Positions 1 to 9,439 are shown, counted from the stretch's first letter. The stretch is 64,000 bases of DNA from Cupriavidus phytohabitans (GCF_000426345.1 NZ_AUFE01000022.1:35633-99632); one strand, 5' to 3'. Translations and numbers: made by a program. Notes: generated by a model from the letters alone, not told the origin.

Positions 1-695
1 AGGTTGATGCCCTCGCGCTCAAGTGCCTCGACCACGTCCAGCACCTTGTCCAGCGCTTCCAGGTAGGGCTCGACCTCGGTGATCTGCGAGCCGATATGGC
101 AGTCGATGCCGGTCACTTCCAGGTGCGGCAGCGCCGCCGCGGCGCGGTAGGTCGGCAGCACGTCCTCGAAGGCGATGCCGAACTTGTTGCCCTTCAGGCC
201 GGTGGAAATATACGGATGGGTCCTGGCGTCGACATCCGGGTTGATGCGCAGCGACACGCGCGCGCGCTTGCCGACCCGGCCGGCAACCTCGTTCAGGCGG
301 TCCAGCTCGGGGATCGACTCGACATTGAAGCAGCGCACGTCGTGCGCCAGCGCCAGTTCCATCTCCGCCGCGCTCTTGCCCACGCCCGAGAACACCACCT
401 TGCGCGCGTCGCCGCCGGCGGCCAGCACGCGCCTGAGTTCGCCGCCCGAAACGATGTCGAAGCCCGCGCCCAGCCTGGCGAACACCTGCAGCACCGCCAG
501 GTTGGAGTTGGCCTTCATGGCGTACTGGACCTGCGCCTTGCGGCCCTGGCAGGCGGCTGCATAGGCCTGGTACGCGGCGGTCAGCGCCGCGCGCGAATAG
601 ACGTAGGTGGGCGTGCCGAATTCAGCGGCGATCTGCGCCAGCGGCACCTGCTCGACGGCAAGCGCACCGTCCTGGCGATGGAAAAAAGCGGTCAT
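1..695 (-). CDS. lysA: Diaminopimelate decarboxylase, N-terminal part (cut by window edge)
   Basis: PLP-dependent enzyme that decarboxylates meso-diaminopimelate to L-lysine, the last step of lysine synthesis. About 231 N-terminal residues are present and the rest lies before base 1. The ATG is the complement of 693-695. Visible family marks are the early TPTYVYS segment, the PLP lysine in YAMKAN and the barrel motif HIGSQITE, as expected for the alanine-racemase-like barrel domain. It lies only 2 bp downstream of the lptM stop on the same strand, so lptM and lysA are very probably co-transcribed, the usual proteobacterial arrangement. No lysine riboswitch is visible upstream. The identification is secure; only the C-terminal sheet domain cannot be inspected. 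Confidence 0.95.
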   Translation of the reverse strand, partial: MTAFFHRQDGALAVEQVPLAQIAAEFGTPTYVYSRAALTAAYQAYAAACQGRKAQVQYAMKANSNLAVLQVFARLGAGFDIVSGGELRRVLAAGGDARKVVFSGVGKSAAEMELALAHDVRCFNVESIPELDRLNEVAGRVGKRARVSLRINPDVDARTHPYISTGLKGNKFGIAFEDVLPTYRAAAALPHLEVTGIDCHIGSQITEVEPYLEALDKVLDVVEALEREGIN

Positions 696-697
696 GG

Positions 698-931
698 TTA
701 TCGGGTAGTGGGGGCGGCGGGCGACGATGCCGGCTGGCTGGCCGGGCCCGGAGCGGGCGCCGGAAGCGGCACCACATCGGTGCGGCCCAGTCCGGGATCG
801 GCCACGGTTGGCGCGGTCGGCTCGGGCGGTACCTTGGGCATGGTCAGCGGCCCGCGGATGCCGCATCCGGCCAGCAGGGGCATCGCAAGGGTGGCGGCAA
901 ACGCCGATACAATCGCAACACGACGCAGCAT
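698..931 (-). CDS. lptM: Small outer-membrane lipoprotein, LptM (YifL) family
   Basis: A 77-residue lipoprotein. Residues 1-22 form a signal peptide ending in the lipobox LAGC, with Cys23 as the acylation site, followed by GIRGPLTMP, the short motif typical of LptM/YifL. The rest is Pro/Ala-rich and disordered. In E. coli, LptM binds the LptDE lipopolysaccharide translocon and helps its maturation; the same role here is inferred from family and position. The gene lies immediately upstream of lysA, as in many proteobacteria, and is divergent from cyaY. A longer antisense frame extends across cyaY, but the ATG at 931 gives a proper signal peptide and is the right start. Confidence 0.85.
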   Translation of the reverse strand: MLRRVAIVSAFAATLAMPLLAGCGIRGPLTMPKVPPEPTAPTVADPGLGRTDVVPLPAPAPGPASQPASSPAAPTTR

Positions 932-1108
932 CGGTCGTCCTTTAGGCTGTTGGCATGGCGTTGGCGGATTCCGGCGCAATGACGCCAATGACGCATATCC
1001 GGCCGGGTCGTCCAAGCTCTGCGCTACATGAATTCTCAACAAAAAAGCCGTTCGCGCCACGTACGCCCGATCCGGGCAGCGGCGGCAACGGCGGTCTCGG
1101 AGTTTAGC

Positions 1109-1444
1109 ATGCCCCCCTTGAGCGAAAGCGAGTTCCTGGCCCTGGCCACGCAGGAGCTGGACCGCATCGAAGCCGCGGTCGAAGCGGCCGCCGACGCGGC
1201 CGATGCCGATGTGGAAATCAGCCGCACCGGCAACGTGATGGAGCTGGAGTTCGAGAACGGCTCCAAGATCATCATCAACAGCCAGGCGCCGATGCAGGAA
1301 CTGTGGGTGGCGGCGCGCTCCGGCGGCTTCCACTTCCGCCGCGAAGGCGAGCGCTGGGTCGACACGCGCAACGGCGGCGAGCTGTACGCGGCGCTGTCGG
1401 GCTATGTGAGCGAACAGGCCGGCACCGCGCTCAGGCTGGGCTGA
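1109..1444 (+). CDS. cyaY: Frataxin-like iron-binding protein CyaY
   Basis: Bacterial frataxin of 111 residues, which binds ferrous iron and modulates IscS-dependent iron-sulfur cluster assembly in the cytoplasm. The acidic first helix (ESEFLALATQELDRIE) followed by the beta-sheet with NGSKIIINSQAP, LWVAARSGGFHF and the W-V-D segment is diagnostic. The frame is open back to 1028, but the ATG at 1109 begins at the conserved helix and gives the usual CyaY length (about 105-110), so I chose it. Divergent from lptM-lysA and convergent with mrcA, with which it shares a bidirectional terminator. Confidence 0.9.
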   Translation: MPPLSESEFLALATQELDRIEAAVEAAADAADADVEISRTGNVMELEFENGSKIIINSQAPMQELWVAARSGGFHFRREGERWVDTRNGGELYAALSGYVSEQAGTALRLG

Positions 1445-1468
1445 AGCACAGCACGCGTTGTGCAAAGA

Positions 1469-1493
1469 AAAAGCCGGCCACGGGCCGGCTTTT
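1469..1493. terminator. Bidirectional Rho-independent terminator between cyaY and mrcA
   Basis: An 11-bp perfect stem (AAAAGCCGGCC at 1469-1479, GGCCGGCTTTT at 1483-1493) with a 3-nt loop. It is followed by a T-rich tract on the plus strand and preceded by an A-rich tract that serves the minus strand. It ends cyaY and the convergent mrcA. Confidence 0.85.
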
Positions 1494-1521
1494 CTGCTTT
1501 CTGGCGGATGCTGGCGGCCCG

Positions 1522-3897
1522 TCAGGCGCCGCCGAACATTTCCAGGATCTTCTTCTTCTCCTGCTCGGTATCCGGCGACGGTGTCGTGGATTCGTCCGGC
1601 TTGCCCGGCCACGGATCGCCCAGGCCGACCGAGGCCACGCCGGCACCGCCCGCGTTCTCCTCGAAGGTCCAGTCGCCACCCACCATCAGCACGCCTTCGG
1701 GCGCCGGCCGCTCCGGCGACTCGGGCACGCCCTTGAGCGCCTTGCTCATGTAGCCGACCCAGATCGGCAGCGCCAGCCCGCCACCGGTCTCGCGCACGCC
1801 CAGGCTCTTGGGCTGGTCGTAGCCCATCCAGGCGATCGCCACCAGGTTGGGCGTGTAGCCGGCGAACCAGGCATCGACCGCATCGTTGGTGGTACCGGTC
1901 TTGCCGGCCAGGTCGTTGCGGCCCAGGCGCTGCTTGGCGCTGTTGGCGGTGCCGTAGCGGACCACGTCACGCAGCATGGTGTCGGCGATAAACGCGGTGC
2001 GTGCGTCGAGCACGCGCACGGCATCGGTGCCGGCGCGTTGCGGATGCGTTTCGGAGATCACGTTGCCGCGCGCGTCCACCACCTTCTGGATCAGGTAAGG
2101 GTTGACGCGGTAGCCGCCGTTGGCGAACACCGAATACGCGCCCGCCATCTGCAGCGGGGTCACGGCGCCGGAGCCCAGCGCCATCGGCAGATAGGCGGGA
2201 TGCTTGTCGGCCTCGAAGCCGAAGCGGGTGATGTAGTCCTGCGCATACTGCGTGCCGATCGCGCGCAGGATCCGCACCGAAACCAGGTTCTTCGACTTGG
2301 CCAACGCGCGGCGCATGGTCATCGGCCCTTCGAAGCGGCCGTCGTAGTTCTTCGGCTCCCACACCTGGCCGCCAGTATCGGGACCGATCGTGAGCGGTGC
2401 GTCGTTGATCACCGTGGCTGGCGAGAAGCCCTTCTCCAACGCCGCCGAATAGATGAACGGCTTGAAGCTCGAACCCGGCTGGCGCCAGGCCTGCGTCACG
2501 TGGTTGAACTTGTTGCGGTTGAAGTCGAAGCCGCCCACCATCGAGCGGATCTCGCCGTCCTGCGGGTTCAGGGACACGAACGCGGCTGCCACTTCCGGCA
2601 GCTGCGTGACCGACCAGTTGCCCTTGTCATCCTGCGTCACGCGGATGATCGCGCCGGGGCGCATCTTCATCTTGGGCTGCGCGTTTGCCGACATCGATGG
2701 CGAGATAAAGCGCAGCGCCGAGCCTTCGATGGTCGCCACCTCGCCCGACAGCAGCGTGGCCCTGACCTGCTTCGACGACACGCTGGTGACCACGGCCGAG
2801 CGCAGGTCGCCGCTGCCCGGGTGCTCGACCAGCGCATCGTCGATCGCCTGCTCGCGCTCGGCCGGATCGGAAGGCAGGTCGATAAAGGCCTCGGGGCCGC
2901 GGTAGCCGTGCTTGCGCTCGTAGTTCATGATGCCGGTGCGCACGGATTCGTACGCCGCATCCTGGTCGGGCTTGGTCAGCGTGGTGTAGACCGTCAGCCC
3001 GCGCGTATAGGTTTCTTCACGGTATTGCGCATACATCAGCTGGCGCACGATTTCGGCGACATACTCGGCGTGGGTCGAGAACTCGTTGCCCTCGGTGCGC
3101 ACCTTCAGTTCCTCGCGCACCGCTGCGTCATATTGCTCGGGCGTGATGTAGCGCAGGTCGCGCATGCGCTGCAGGATGTATTCCTGGCGCACCTTGGCGC
3201 GGCGCGGGTTGACTACCGGGTTGTACGCCGACGGCGCCTTGGGCAGGCCGGCCAGCATCGCGGCTTCGGCCGGCGTCACGTCGCGCACCGACTTGCCGAA
3301 GTACACGCGCGCGGCGCTGTCGAAGCCGTACGCGCGCTGGCCCAGGTAGATCTGGTTCATGTACAGCTCGAGGATCTGGTCCTTGTTCAGGTTGGCCTCG
3401 ATCTTGTACGCCAGCAGCATCTCGTAGATCTTGCGGGTATAGGTCTTCTCGCTCGACAGGAAGAAGTTGCGCGCCACCTGCATGGTGATGGTCGACGCAC
3501 CTTGCGACAGTCCCCCGCGCAAGTTGGCCAGCCCCGCGCGCATCACGCCGACGAAGTCGACGCCGCCGTGTTCGTAGAAGCGGTCGTCCTCGATCGCCAG
3601 GACGGCCTTTTTCATCACATCGGGGATTTCGGCGATCGGCACGAAGTTGCGGCGCTCTTCGCCGAACTCGCCGATCAGCACATTGTCCGCCGTGTAGATC
3701 CGCAAGGGGATCTTGGGCCGGTAGTCGGTGATGGTGTCCAGCGAGGGCAGGTTGGGCGCGGCCACCAGCAGCGCATAGCCAAGCAGCAGCGCGATCATGA
3801 CGGCACCGGCAACAACCAGCCCCACCGCCCAGAACATGAAGCGCGCCCAGATCGGGCGGCGGGCAGGATGGGTCGGCTTCTGTTGTGCTGTGGCCAT
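1522..3897 (-). CDS. mrcA: Penicillin-binding protein 1A (bifunctional transglycosylase/transpeptidase)
   Basis: Class A PBP of 791 residues that polymerises glycan strands and cross-links peptidoglycan at the inner membrane. A cytoplasmic basic N-terminus is followed by a membrane helix at about 20-46. The GT51 glycosyltransferase domain has the catalytic Glu103 in IEDDRFYEH. An OB-like insert occupies roughly 250-420. The transpeptidase domain has SxxK at Ser476-Lys479 (SSFK) and a KTGTT box, ending in a polar tail rich in Glu, Lys and Pro. Divergent from the pil operon, an arrangement common in beta- and gammaproteobacteria. The ponA name is equivalent. Confidence 0.95.
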   Translation of the reverse strand: MATAQQKPTHPARRPIWARFMFWAVGLVVAGAVMIALLLGYALLVAAPNLPSLDTITDYRPKIPLRIYTADNVLIGEFGEERRNFVPIAEIPDVMKKAVLAIEDDRFYEHGGVDFVGVMRAGLANLRGGLSQGASTITMQVARNFFLSSEKTYTRKIYEMLLAYKIEANLNKDQILELYMNQIYLGQRAYGFDSAARVYFGKSVRDVTPAEAAMLAGLPKAPSAYNPVVNPRRAKVRQEYILQRMRDLRYITPEQYDAAVREELKVRTEGNEFSTHAEYVAEIVRQLMYAQYREETYTRGLTVYTTLTKPDQDAAYESVRTGIMNYERKHGYRGPEAFIDLPSDPAEREQAIDDALVEHPGSGDLRSAVVTSVSSKQVRATLLSGEVATIEGSALRFISPSMSANAQPKMKMRPGAIIRVTQDDKGNWSVTQLPEVAAAFVSLNPQDGEIRSMVGGFDFNRNKFNHVTQAWRQPGSSFKPFIYSAALEKGFSPATVINDAPLTIGPDTGGQVWEPKNYDGRFEGPMTMRRALAKSKNLVSVRILRAIGTQYAQDYITRFGFEADKHPAYLPMALGSGAVTPLQMAGAYSVFANGGYRVNPYLIQKVVDARGNVISETHPQRAGTDAVRVLDARTAFIADTMLRDVVRYGTANSAKQRLGRNDLAGKTGTTNDAVDAWFAGYTPNLVAIAWMGYDQPKSLGVRETGGGLALPIWVGYMSKALKGVPESPERPAPEGVLMVGGDWTFEENAGGAGVASVGLGDPWPGKPDESTTPSPDTEQEKKKILEMFGGA

Positions 3898-4261
3898 AAG
3901 GAAAATACCTAGTCAGGGGTGCCGGGCATTATATCTTCCGGCATCGGGCGCTCCGCGCGCGCAGTGCCCCGCGCGCCGCTACCGCGCTGTTACAAGATGT
4001 AAGACAGCGGAAGGCGGCAAGCAGGGCGAAGTTGCATGCAGCAAGCTCAGGAGGAAGGGAACCCGACGACCGTGGGGTTTTGGCAACGGATTGGCGAGAG
4101 CCTTCTGAAAAAAAAATCGTGGTCAGACCGGCACGTTGCCACCGATGCCGGTTTTTGTGAGAATCGGCCAACATATAAGAGCAAGTGTTTCGGTCAAGAA
4201 ACAAGGCTCGCCCGATTAGAGCGTACATGCCGTGGGCGAGTTCAAAGTCAGGGGGGTCACC
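3898..4261. other. Intergenic control region between divergent mrcA and pilM
   Basis: No credible gene is present; the short open frame beginning at 4036 runs into pilM out of frame. The stretch from about 4110 to 4190 is more AT-rich than its surroundings (an A-tract at 4109-4116 and ACATATAAG near 4171), so promoters for pilM and, on the other strand, mrcA probably lie here. I could not match a convincing -35/-10 pair for either. Confidence 0.5.
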
Positions 4262-5347
4262 TTGCGACGGGGCATTTTGTCGGGGCTTCTGCGCCGGACT
4301 ACGGTCGGCGTGGATATCGGGTCGTCCAGTATCAAGGTAGTCGAGTTGTCCGTCGGTGGCGGCAAGCACGACTATCGGCTGGAAAAGTGCGCCAGCGAAC
4401 TGCTGGACCGCAATGCCGTTGCCGATGGCAACGTCATCAACATTGAAGCCGTCGGGATCGCGCTCAAGCGTGCGCTCGGCAAGGCCGGCATCCGCTCGAA
4501 AGAGGTGGTGCTGGGCGTGCCGTCCATGCTGACCGAATCGCAGACGGTCAGCCTGCCGGACAACCTGTCCGAGGACGAACTGTATTCGCAGGTCGAGTCC
4601 GAGGCACACCGGCTCTATCCGCCATCGCAGGCGGTCAACTTCGACTTCGCCGTGATCGGCCCCAGCGAGACCGAGGGCGGCATCGGCGTGCGCGTCACCG
4701 CGGCCAACAGCGACCGCGTGCAGGAGCGTGTGACCGCTGCCGAAATGGCCGGCCTCAAGCCGCAGGTGATGGACGTCGAAGAGTACGCGGTGCAGCGCTC
4801 GATCGTGCAGATGCTGGGCGTGCCACAGGAGATGTCCGAGGCCGACGCGCGCGCGCTGCCCGTGGTGGCGGTGGTCCACCTCGGCGGCAGCCGCTCCAAG
4901 GCGATCTTCTACCAGGGCTGGAAAGAGCTCTACGAACAACCGCTGAACAGCTACGGCGACCAGCTCACGCAGAGCGCGGCGCGCATGTTCACGCTCGACG
5001 CGCTCAAGGCCGAGATCAAGAAGCGCAAGAACACGCTGCCCGAAGCGTGGCGCGCGCAGCTGCTCAAGCCGTCACTCGATGCGCTGGCGCTGGAAGTCCA
5101 GGCCGCCATCGGCAACTTCATCGCCAGCTCCAGCCTGGGACGCGTCGACGAGATCCTGCTGTCCGGCGGCCATGCCTCGCTGCTGGGCGTGCAGGCGGCG
5201 ATCCAGCAGCAGACCAAGATCACGACCACGCTGGCGAATCCGTTCGCCAACATGGCGACCCACGCCAAGGTCAACGAGCGCTACCTGCAGCGCGACCTGC
5301 CGGCGTATATCGTCAGTGCCGGCCTGGCCCTGCGCGGCCTGCAATAA
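4262..5347 (+). CDS. pilM: Type IV pilus assembly protein PilM
   Basis: Cytoplasmic actin-fold ATPase-like protein that binds the N-terminus of PilN and forms the inner-membrane alignment complex of type IV pili. The first phosphate loop is TVGVDIGSSSIKVVEL and the later nucleotide-binding segment is ILLSGGHASLLG. The frame is open from a GTG at 4232, but a TTG at 4262 directly follows a strong purine-rich ribosome binding site (AGGGGGG, about 4248-4254) and gives the normal short N-terminus before the first beta-strand (361 aa), so I prefer it. First gene of pilMNOPQ, 18 bp before pilN. Confidence 0.93.
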   Translation: MRRGILSGLLRRTTVGVDIGSSSIKVVELSVGGGKHDYRLEKCASELLDRNAVADGNVINIEAVGIALKRALGKAGIRSKEVVLGVPSMLTESQTVSLPDNLSEDELYSQVESEAHRLYPPSQAVNFDFAVIGPSETEGGIGVRVTAANSDRVQERVTAAEMAGLKPQVMDVEEYAVQRSIVQMLGVPQEMSEADARALPVVAVVHLGGSRSKAIFYQGWKELYEQPLNSYGDQLTQSAARMFTLDALKAEIKKRKNTLPEAWRAQLLKPSLDALALEVQAAIGNFIASSSLGRVDEILLSGGHASLLGVQAAIQQQTKITTTLANPFANMATHAKVNERYLQRDLPAYIVSAGLALRGLQ

Positions 5348-5365
5348 CGCACCGGAGGCATTCGA

Positions 5366-6040
5366 ATGTCCACGAACACGCTGCCTTCGGTCAACCTGCT
5401 GCCTTACCATGAAGCCCGCAAGGCGGCGCGGCGCAAGAAGGTGTATTCCATGCTGGGCGGCGCTGCCGCGGCCGGTGCCGCGGTGCTGCTGCTGGGCGGG
5501 CTCTATATCGACGGGCGCATCGACTCCGTGGTCGCGCTGAACCAGGTGCTGAGCGCGGAGAACGCCAGGCTCGATGGCCAGATCCGCGAGGTCAACAACC
5601 TCAAGAAGGATATCGACGCGCTGCTGCAGCGCCAGAAGGCGGTGGAAAGCCTGCAGACCGAGCGCAACCGCCCGGTCCAGCTGCTGGAAGAACTGGTGCG
5701 CCAGGTGCCGGAAGGCGTCTACCTCACCAGCCTGAAGCAGGCGGGCGAGGCCTTCACCATCGCTGGCGTGGCGCAGTCCAACGAGCGCATTTCCGAACTG
5801 CTGCGCAACCTTGGCGGTGTGCCGTGGCTGGACAAGGCCGAGTTGGTCGAGTCCAAGGCGGTCACGATGACCAACAACCTGCGCGAGCAGCGCCGGCTGT
5901 TCGATTTCTCGATGCGCTTCGCGTACCGCGCGCCGGAGACGCCGCCGGGCGCCAATGGCAAGCAGGCTACGCCGGGCAATCCCGCCACCGCACCCGCTTC
6001 AGCTCCCGCACCAGCAGCCGCATCCGGAAAGGCAGCCTGA
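5366..6040 (+). CDS. pilN: Type IV pilus assembly protein PilN
   Basis: Bitopic inner-membrane protein of 224 residues. The N-terminal cytoplasmic motif SVNLLPYHEAR binds PilM. One membrane helix (about 28-48) is followed by a predicted coiled coil (about 52-100) and a ferredoxin-like periplasmic domain that pairs with PilO. The C-terminal 30 residues are Pro/Ala-rich and probably disordered. A ribosome binding site (GGAGG) precedes the ATG. It is separated from pilO by 2 bp. Confidence 0.92.
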   Translation: MSTNTLPSVNLLPYHEARKAARRKKVYSMLGGAAAAGAAVLLLGGLYIDGRIDSVVALNQVLSAENARLDGQIREVNNLKKDIDALLQRQKAVESLQTERNRPVQLLEELVRQVPEGVYLTSLKQAGEAFTIAGVAQSNERISELLRNLGGVPWLDKAELVESKAVTMTNNLREQRRLFDFSMRFAYRAPETPPGANGKQATPGNPATAPASAPAPAAASGKAA

Positions 6041-6042
6041 CC

Positions 6043-6714
6043 ATGGCGCTCAATAGTGAAATCAACCTGGCCGACCTGACGAGCCAGTTCCGCGGGCTCA
6101 ACCTCAACGAGCCGGAAACGTGGCCGGCCGCGCCGCGCGTGCTGTTTGCCGTGATGGCGGCGGCGCTGGTGCTGCTGCTGGGCTGGCAGTTCTACTGGAG
6201 CGGCAAGTTCGACGAGCTCGACCGCCAGCGGCTGGAACAGGAAAACCTGAAGCAGGCGTACCAGTCCAAGGTGGCGCAGGTGGCCAACCTCGACGCATTG
6301 CGCGAACAGAAGAAGCAGGTCGAGCAGCGCGTTGCCCTGCTGGAGCGGCAACTGCCCAACAAGACCGAGATGGATGCGCTGCTGGCCGACGTCAACCATG
6401 CCGGCGTGGCGCGCGGCCTGCAGTTCGAGCTGTTCAAGCCGCAGGCGGCGGTGCTCAAGCCTTACTTCGCCGAGATCCCGGTGAACCTGCGCGTGACCGG
6501 CCGGTACCACGAGGTGGCGCAATTCAACGCCGACGTGGCCGCGCTGTCGCGGATCGTGTCGATGCAAAGCCTGCAGCTTGCCCATACCAAGGAGGGCGGC
6601 CTCTCCATGGAGGCCGTCGCAATGGCGTACCGTGCGCTCGATCCGGACGAGCAGGCCGCGCAACGCAAGGCCGCCGCGGCTGCCGCCGCCGCCAAGACGG
6701 GAGGTGCCAAATGA
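6043..6714 (+). CDS. pilO: Type IV pilus assembly protein PilO
   Basis: Bitopic inner-membrane protein of 223 residues that dimerises with PilN and contacts PilP. A short cytoplasmic part is followed by one membrane helix (about 30-50), a long coiled coil rich in Glu, Gln and Lys (about 55-105) and a periplasmic ferredoxin-like domain containing the conserved RVTGRYHEVAQF segment. The tail is Ala-rich. The open frame extends upstream inside pilN, but the ATG at 6043 matches the family N-terminus. The stop overlaps the pilP start (ATGA), indicating translational coupling. Confidence 0.92.
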   Translation: MALNSEINLADLTSQFRGLNLNEPETWPAAPRVLFAVMAAALVLLLGWQFYWSGKFDELDRQRLEQENLKQAYQSKVAQVANLDALREQKKQVEQRVALLERQLPNKTEMDALLADVNHAGVARGLQFELFKPQAAVLKPYFAEIPVNLRVTGRYHEVAQFNADVAALSRIVSMQSLQLAHTKEGGLSMEAVAMAYRALDPDEQAAQRKAAAAAAAAKTGGAK

Positions 6715-7280
6715 GCCGCACTCATCGCACCCATCGTGCTCGCGGCTCGGCATGGTCGGGCCTGCAGGCATCGCCACGCGTGATGGCGGCTGCGGCGCTT
6801 GCCGTGGGCCTGCTGGGCGCCTGCGGCGCCAGCGACGAAGACGCGCTGCGCCAGTGGATGGATGCCACGCGCAACGCCCGCGCCAAGCCGCCCGAGCCGT
6901 TGCCCGAAGCCAGGCCCTACGTGGCGCGCGAATACGCCGCGGCCAATGCTCCGGAGCCCTTCGCCCAGGCCAAGATCGGCGAACTGAACAAGACGCTGCC
7001 GGATTCGCCCGAAGCCGGGCGGCCGCGCCAGCCGCTGGAAGACTACCCCCTCGAGAATTTCAAGATGCTCGGGATACTGAAAAAGCAGGGGGAGACCTTC
7101 GGCATCGTACGCGTCGATAACAAGATCCACCACGTGAAGGTGGGTCAGTATCTCGGCCAGAGTTACGGCCGGGTGGTCCGCATCACCGATCAGGAGATCG
7201 TGTTGCGCGAATTAGTCCGGGAGGGGGTATCCGAGTGGAAAGAGAAAATGACCAGCCTCAAGCTGGAGGTGTCGGCATGA
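6711..7280 (+). CDS. pilP: Type IV pilus lipoprotein PilP
   Basis: Inner-membrane lipoprotein of 189 residues that links PilN/PilO to the secretin PilQ. A long basic N-region leads to the lipobox LGAC with Cys38 as the acylation site. A flexible Pro-rich linker follows, then the beta-sandwich domain starting around LEDYPLENFKMLGIL and ending in WKEKMTSLKLEV. It overlaps pilO by four bases at its start and pilQ by four bases at its end. The n-region before the hydrophobic core is longer than usual; the Met at residue 25 lies inside the hydrophobic core, so it does not offer a better start. Confidence 0.9.
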   Translation: MSRTHRTHRARGSAWSGLQASPRVMAAAALAVGLLGACGASDEDALRQWMDATRNARAKPPEPLPEARPYVAREYAAANAPEPFAQAKIGELNKTLPDSPEAGRPRQPLEDYPLENFKMLGILKKQGETFGIVRVDNKIHHVKVGQYLGQSYGRVVRITDQEIVLRELVREGVSEWKEKMTSLKLEVSA

Positions 7281-9400
7281 CCCCCGCGCGCTGGTATCGT
7301 GCGCTCGCGGGCGCCGCAAGCGCAATGCTGGCGCTGTTGCTGCTGATTGCCGCGCCGGCAGCACTGGCACAAAGCAACCGGATCAAGGCGGTCGACGTCA
7401 GTACGGTCGGCGAGCAGACCGTGTTCACGATCGAACTCGAACGGCCACCGGCGCAGAAGCCGATGGATTTCACCACGCAGAACCCGGCACGGCTGGCGAT
7501 CGATTTTGCCGATACCGGCATCGCCAACGGGCGCGCGCAGTATGACTACAACGGCAAGCTGGTCAAGGCCGCCAACGTGGTGCAGATCGGCAACCGCACC
7601 CGCGTGATCCTCGAGCTCACGCGCAACGCAACCTATCGCACCGACCAGCGCGGCAATGTCTTCGTGGTCGCGCTGGACAATGTGGCGCCCGCGGTCAAGA
7701 ACGCCGCGCCCACGTTCGCGCCGGCGGCGATGACGCCTGCGGCCGCGGCGGCGCGGCCGTCGGTGCGCCATATCGACTTCCGGCGCGGTGCGGACGGCGC
7801 CGGACGCGTCGTGGTGGACCTGTCCTCGCGCGATTCGGGCATCAATATCGCGCAGCAGGGCAAGAACGTGGTGGTCGATTTCCTCGGCACCACGCTGCCT
7901 GAGCACCTGCGGCGGCGCTTTGATGTCAGCGACTTCGGCTCGCCGGTGCAGAGCCTGGTTGCCTCCGACACCAATGGCAATGCGCGCCTGAGCATCGAGC
8001 CGCGCGGCCACTGGGAATACAGTTCCTACCAGACCGACACGCAGTTCGTGGTCGAGGTGAGGCCAGTCAAGGAAGACCCGACCAAGCTGATCAGCGGCCC
8101 GGGCTACCGTGGCGAGCGCCTGTCGCTGAACTTCCAGAACATCGACATCCGTTCACTGCTGCAGGTGTTCGCGGACTTCACCAACCTGAACATCATCACC
8201 AGCGAAAGCGTGCAGGGCAATATCACGCTGCGGCTGAAGGATGTGCCGTGGGACCAGGCCCTGCAGATCGTGATGGATGCCAAGGGACTGGCCTCGCGCC
8301 GTAATGGCAATGTGCTGTGGGTGGCGCCCAAGGCGGAACTCCAGACCAAGGAAAAGCTCGAGCTCGAGTCGCAGCAGCAGATCAATGACCTCGAGCCGAT
8401 CCGCAGCCAGGTATTCCAGCTCAACTACCAGCGCGCTGAAGACGTGCGCCGGATGCTGCTGGGCATGAGTGCCGGCGGCGGCGCAGCGGCCCCGGCCGGC
8501 GTGGCGGGTGGCGCGGGCGCGAGCGCGCGCATGCTGTCCAAGCGCGGCTCGCTGACCGCCGATGCGCGCACCAACCAGCTGTTCGTGTCGGATATCGCCA
8601 GCAAGCTGGAAGAGGTGCAGAGCTTTATCGGCAAGATCGACATCCCGGTGCGCCAGGTCATCATCGAGGCGCGCATCGTCGAGGCGACCGATTCCTTCAG
8701 CCGCAATCTCGGCGTGAAGCTGGGCTTTGCCGGGCAGTACAACAACGCGAGAGTCGGCAACACCTATAACAACGTGCTGCCGGGCGCAACCTCGGACAAC
8801 GGCCCGTTCCTGAGTCTGCCGGCCGCCTCGATCAACGGCACCAACCCGGCCAACATCGCGGTCAGCCTGTTCAACAGCGCGGCCACCCGCTTCCTGGCGC
8901 TGGAGCTGTCGGCGCTCGAGGCGGACGGCAAGGGCAAGATCATCTCCAGCCCGCGCGTGGTCACGGCCAACAACATCAAGGCGCTGATCGAGCAGGGCAC
9001 CGAGCTGCCGTACCAGGCCGCCACCTCAAGCGGCGCCACCTCGGTGCAGTTCCGCAAGGCCAACCTGAAGCTGGAGGTGACGCCGCAGATCACGCCTGAA
9101 GGCAATGTGCTGCTGGACGTGGACGTCAACAAGGACAGCGTCGGTATCCAGACCACTTCGGGCTTTGCCATCGACACCAAGCACGTGCAGACGCAGGTGC
9201 TGGTGGAAAACGGCGGCACCGTGGTGATCGGCGGCATCTACACGCAGACGGAGTCCAACGACACCGACAAGGTGCCGCTGCTGGGCGATATCCCGGTGCT
9301 CGGCTACCTGTTCAAGAACAACGCCAAGGTCCGCAACCGGACCGAGCTGCTGGTGTTCCTCACGCCGCGGATCCTTAACGAAAGCGTGTCGCTGCGGTGA
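7277..9400 (+). CDS. pilQ: Type IV pilus outer-membrane secretin PilQ
   Basis: Secretin of 707 residues that forms the outer-membrane gate for the pilus. The signal peptide ends at ALA-Gln (31/32). Two AMIN domains for peptidoglycan binding lie at about 35-270, then an STN/N0 domain (LSLNFQNIDIRSLLQVF), a NolW/N1 domain with a Gly/Ala-rich linker, and the C-terminal secretin domain with VPLLGDIPVLGYLF near the end. The frame is open from 7235, but the ATG at 7277 follows a good GGAGGT site and overlaps the pilP stop as ATGA. Last gene of the pil operon; a terminator follows. Confidence 0.95.
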   Translation: MTPARWYRALAGAASAMLALLLLIAAPAALAQSNRIKAVDVSTVGEQTVFTIELERPPAQKPMDFTTQNPARLAIDFADTGIANGRAQYDYNGKLVKAANVVQIGNRTRVILELTRNATYRTDQRGNVFVVALDNVAPAVKNAAPTFAPAAMTPAAAAARPSVRHIDFRRGADGAGRVVVDLSSRDSGINIAQQGKNVVVDFLGTTLPEHLRRRFDVSDFGSPVQSLVASDTNGNARLSIEPRGHWEYSSYQTDTQFVVEVRPVKEDPTKLISGPGYRGERLSLNFQNIDIRSLLQVFADFTNLNIITSESVQGNITLRLKDVPWDQALQIVMDAKGLASRRNGNVLWVAPKAELQTKEKLELESQQQINDLEPIRSQVFQLNYQRAEDVRRMLLGMSAGGGAAAPAGVAGGAGASARMLSKRGSLTADARTNQLFVSDIASKLEEVQSFIGKIDIPVRQVIIEARIVEATDSFSRNLGVKLGFAGQYNNARVGNTYNNVLPGATSDNGPFLSLPAASINGTNPANIAVSLFNSAATRFLALELSALEADGKGKIISSPRVVTANNIKALIEQGTELPYQAATSSGATSVQFRKANLKLEVTPQITPEGNVLLDVDVNKDSVGIQTTSGFAIDTKHVQTQVLVENGGTVVIGGIYTQTESNDTDKVPLLGDIPVLGYLFKNNAKVRNRTELLVFLTPRILNESVSLR

Positions 9401-9439
9401 CCGCGCCGGGGGTTCGACGCCGGATACAGTAGACTGGCA

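Noticed and set aside
1303..3912. An 869-codon plus-strand frame opposite mrcA
   Set aside because: It overlaps the 3' end of cyaY and all of mrcA, with no recognisable domain. PBP1A motifs on the other strand are complete.
4036..4446. Possible small gene upstream of pilM
   Set aside because: It runs out of frame into pilM, has a shifted-frame composition and resembles no family; the region is better read as a control region.
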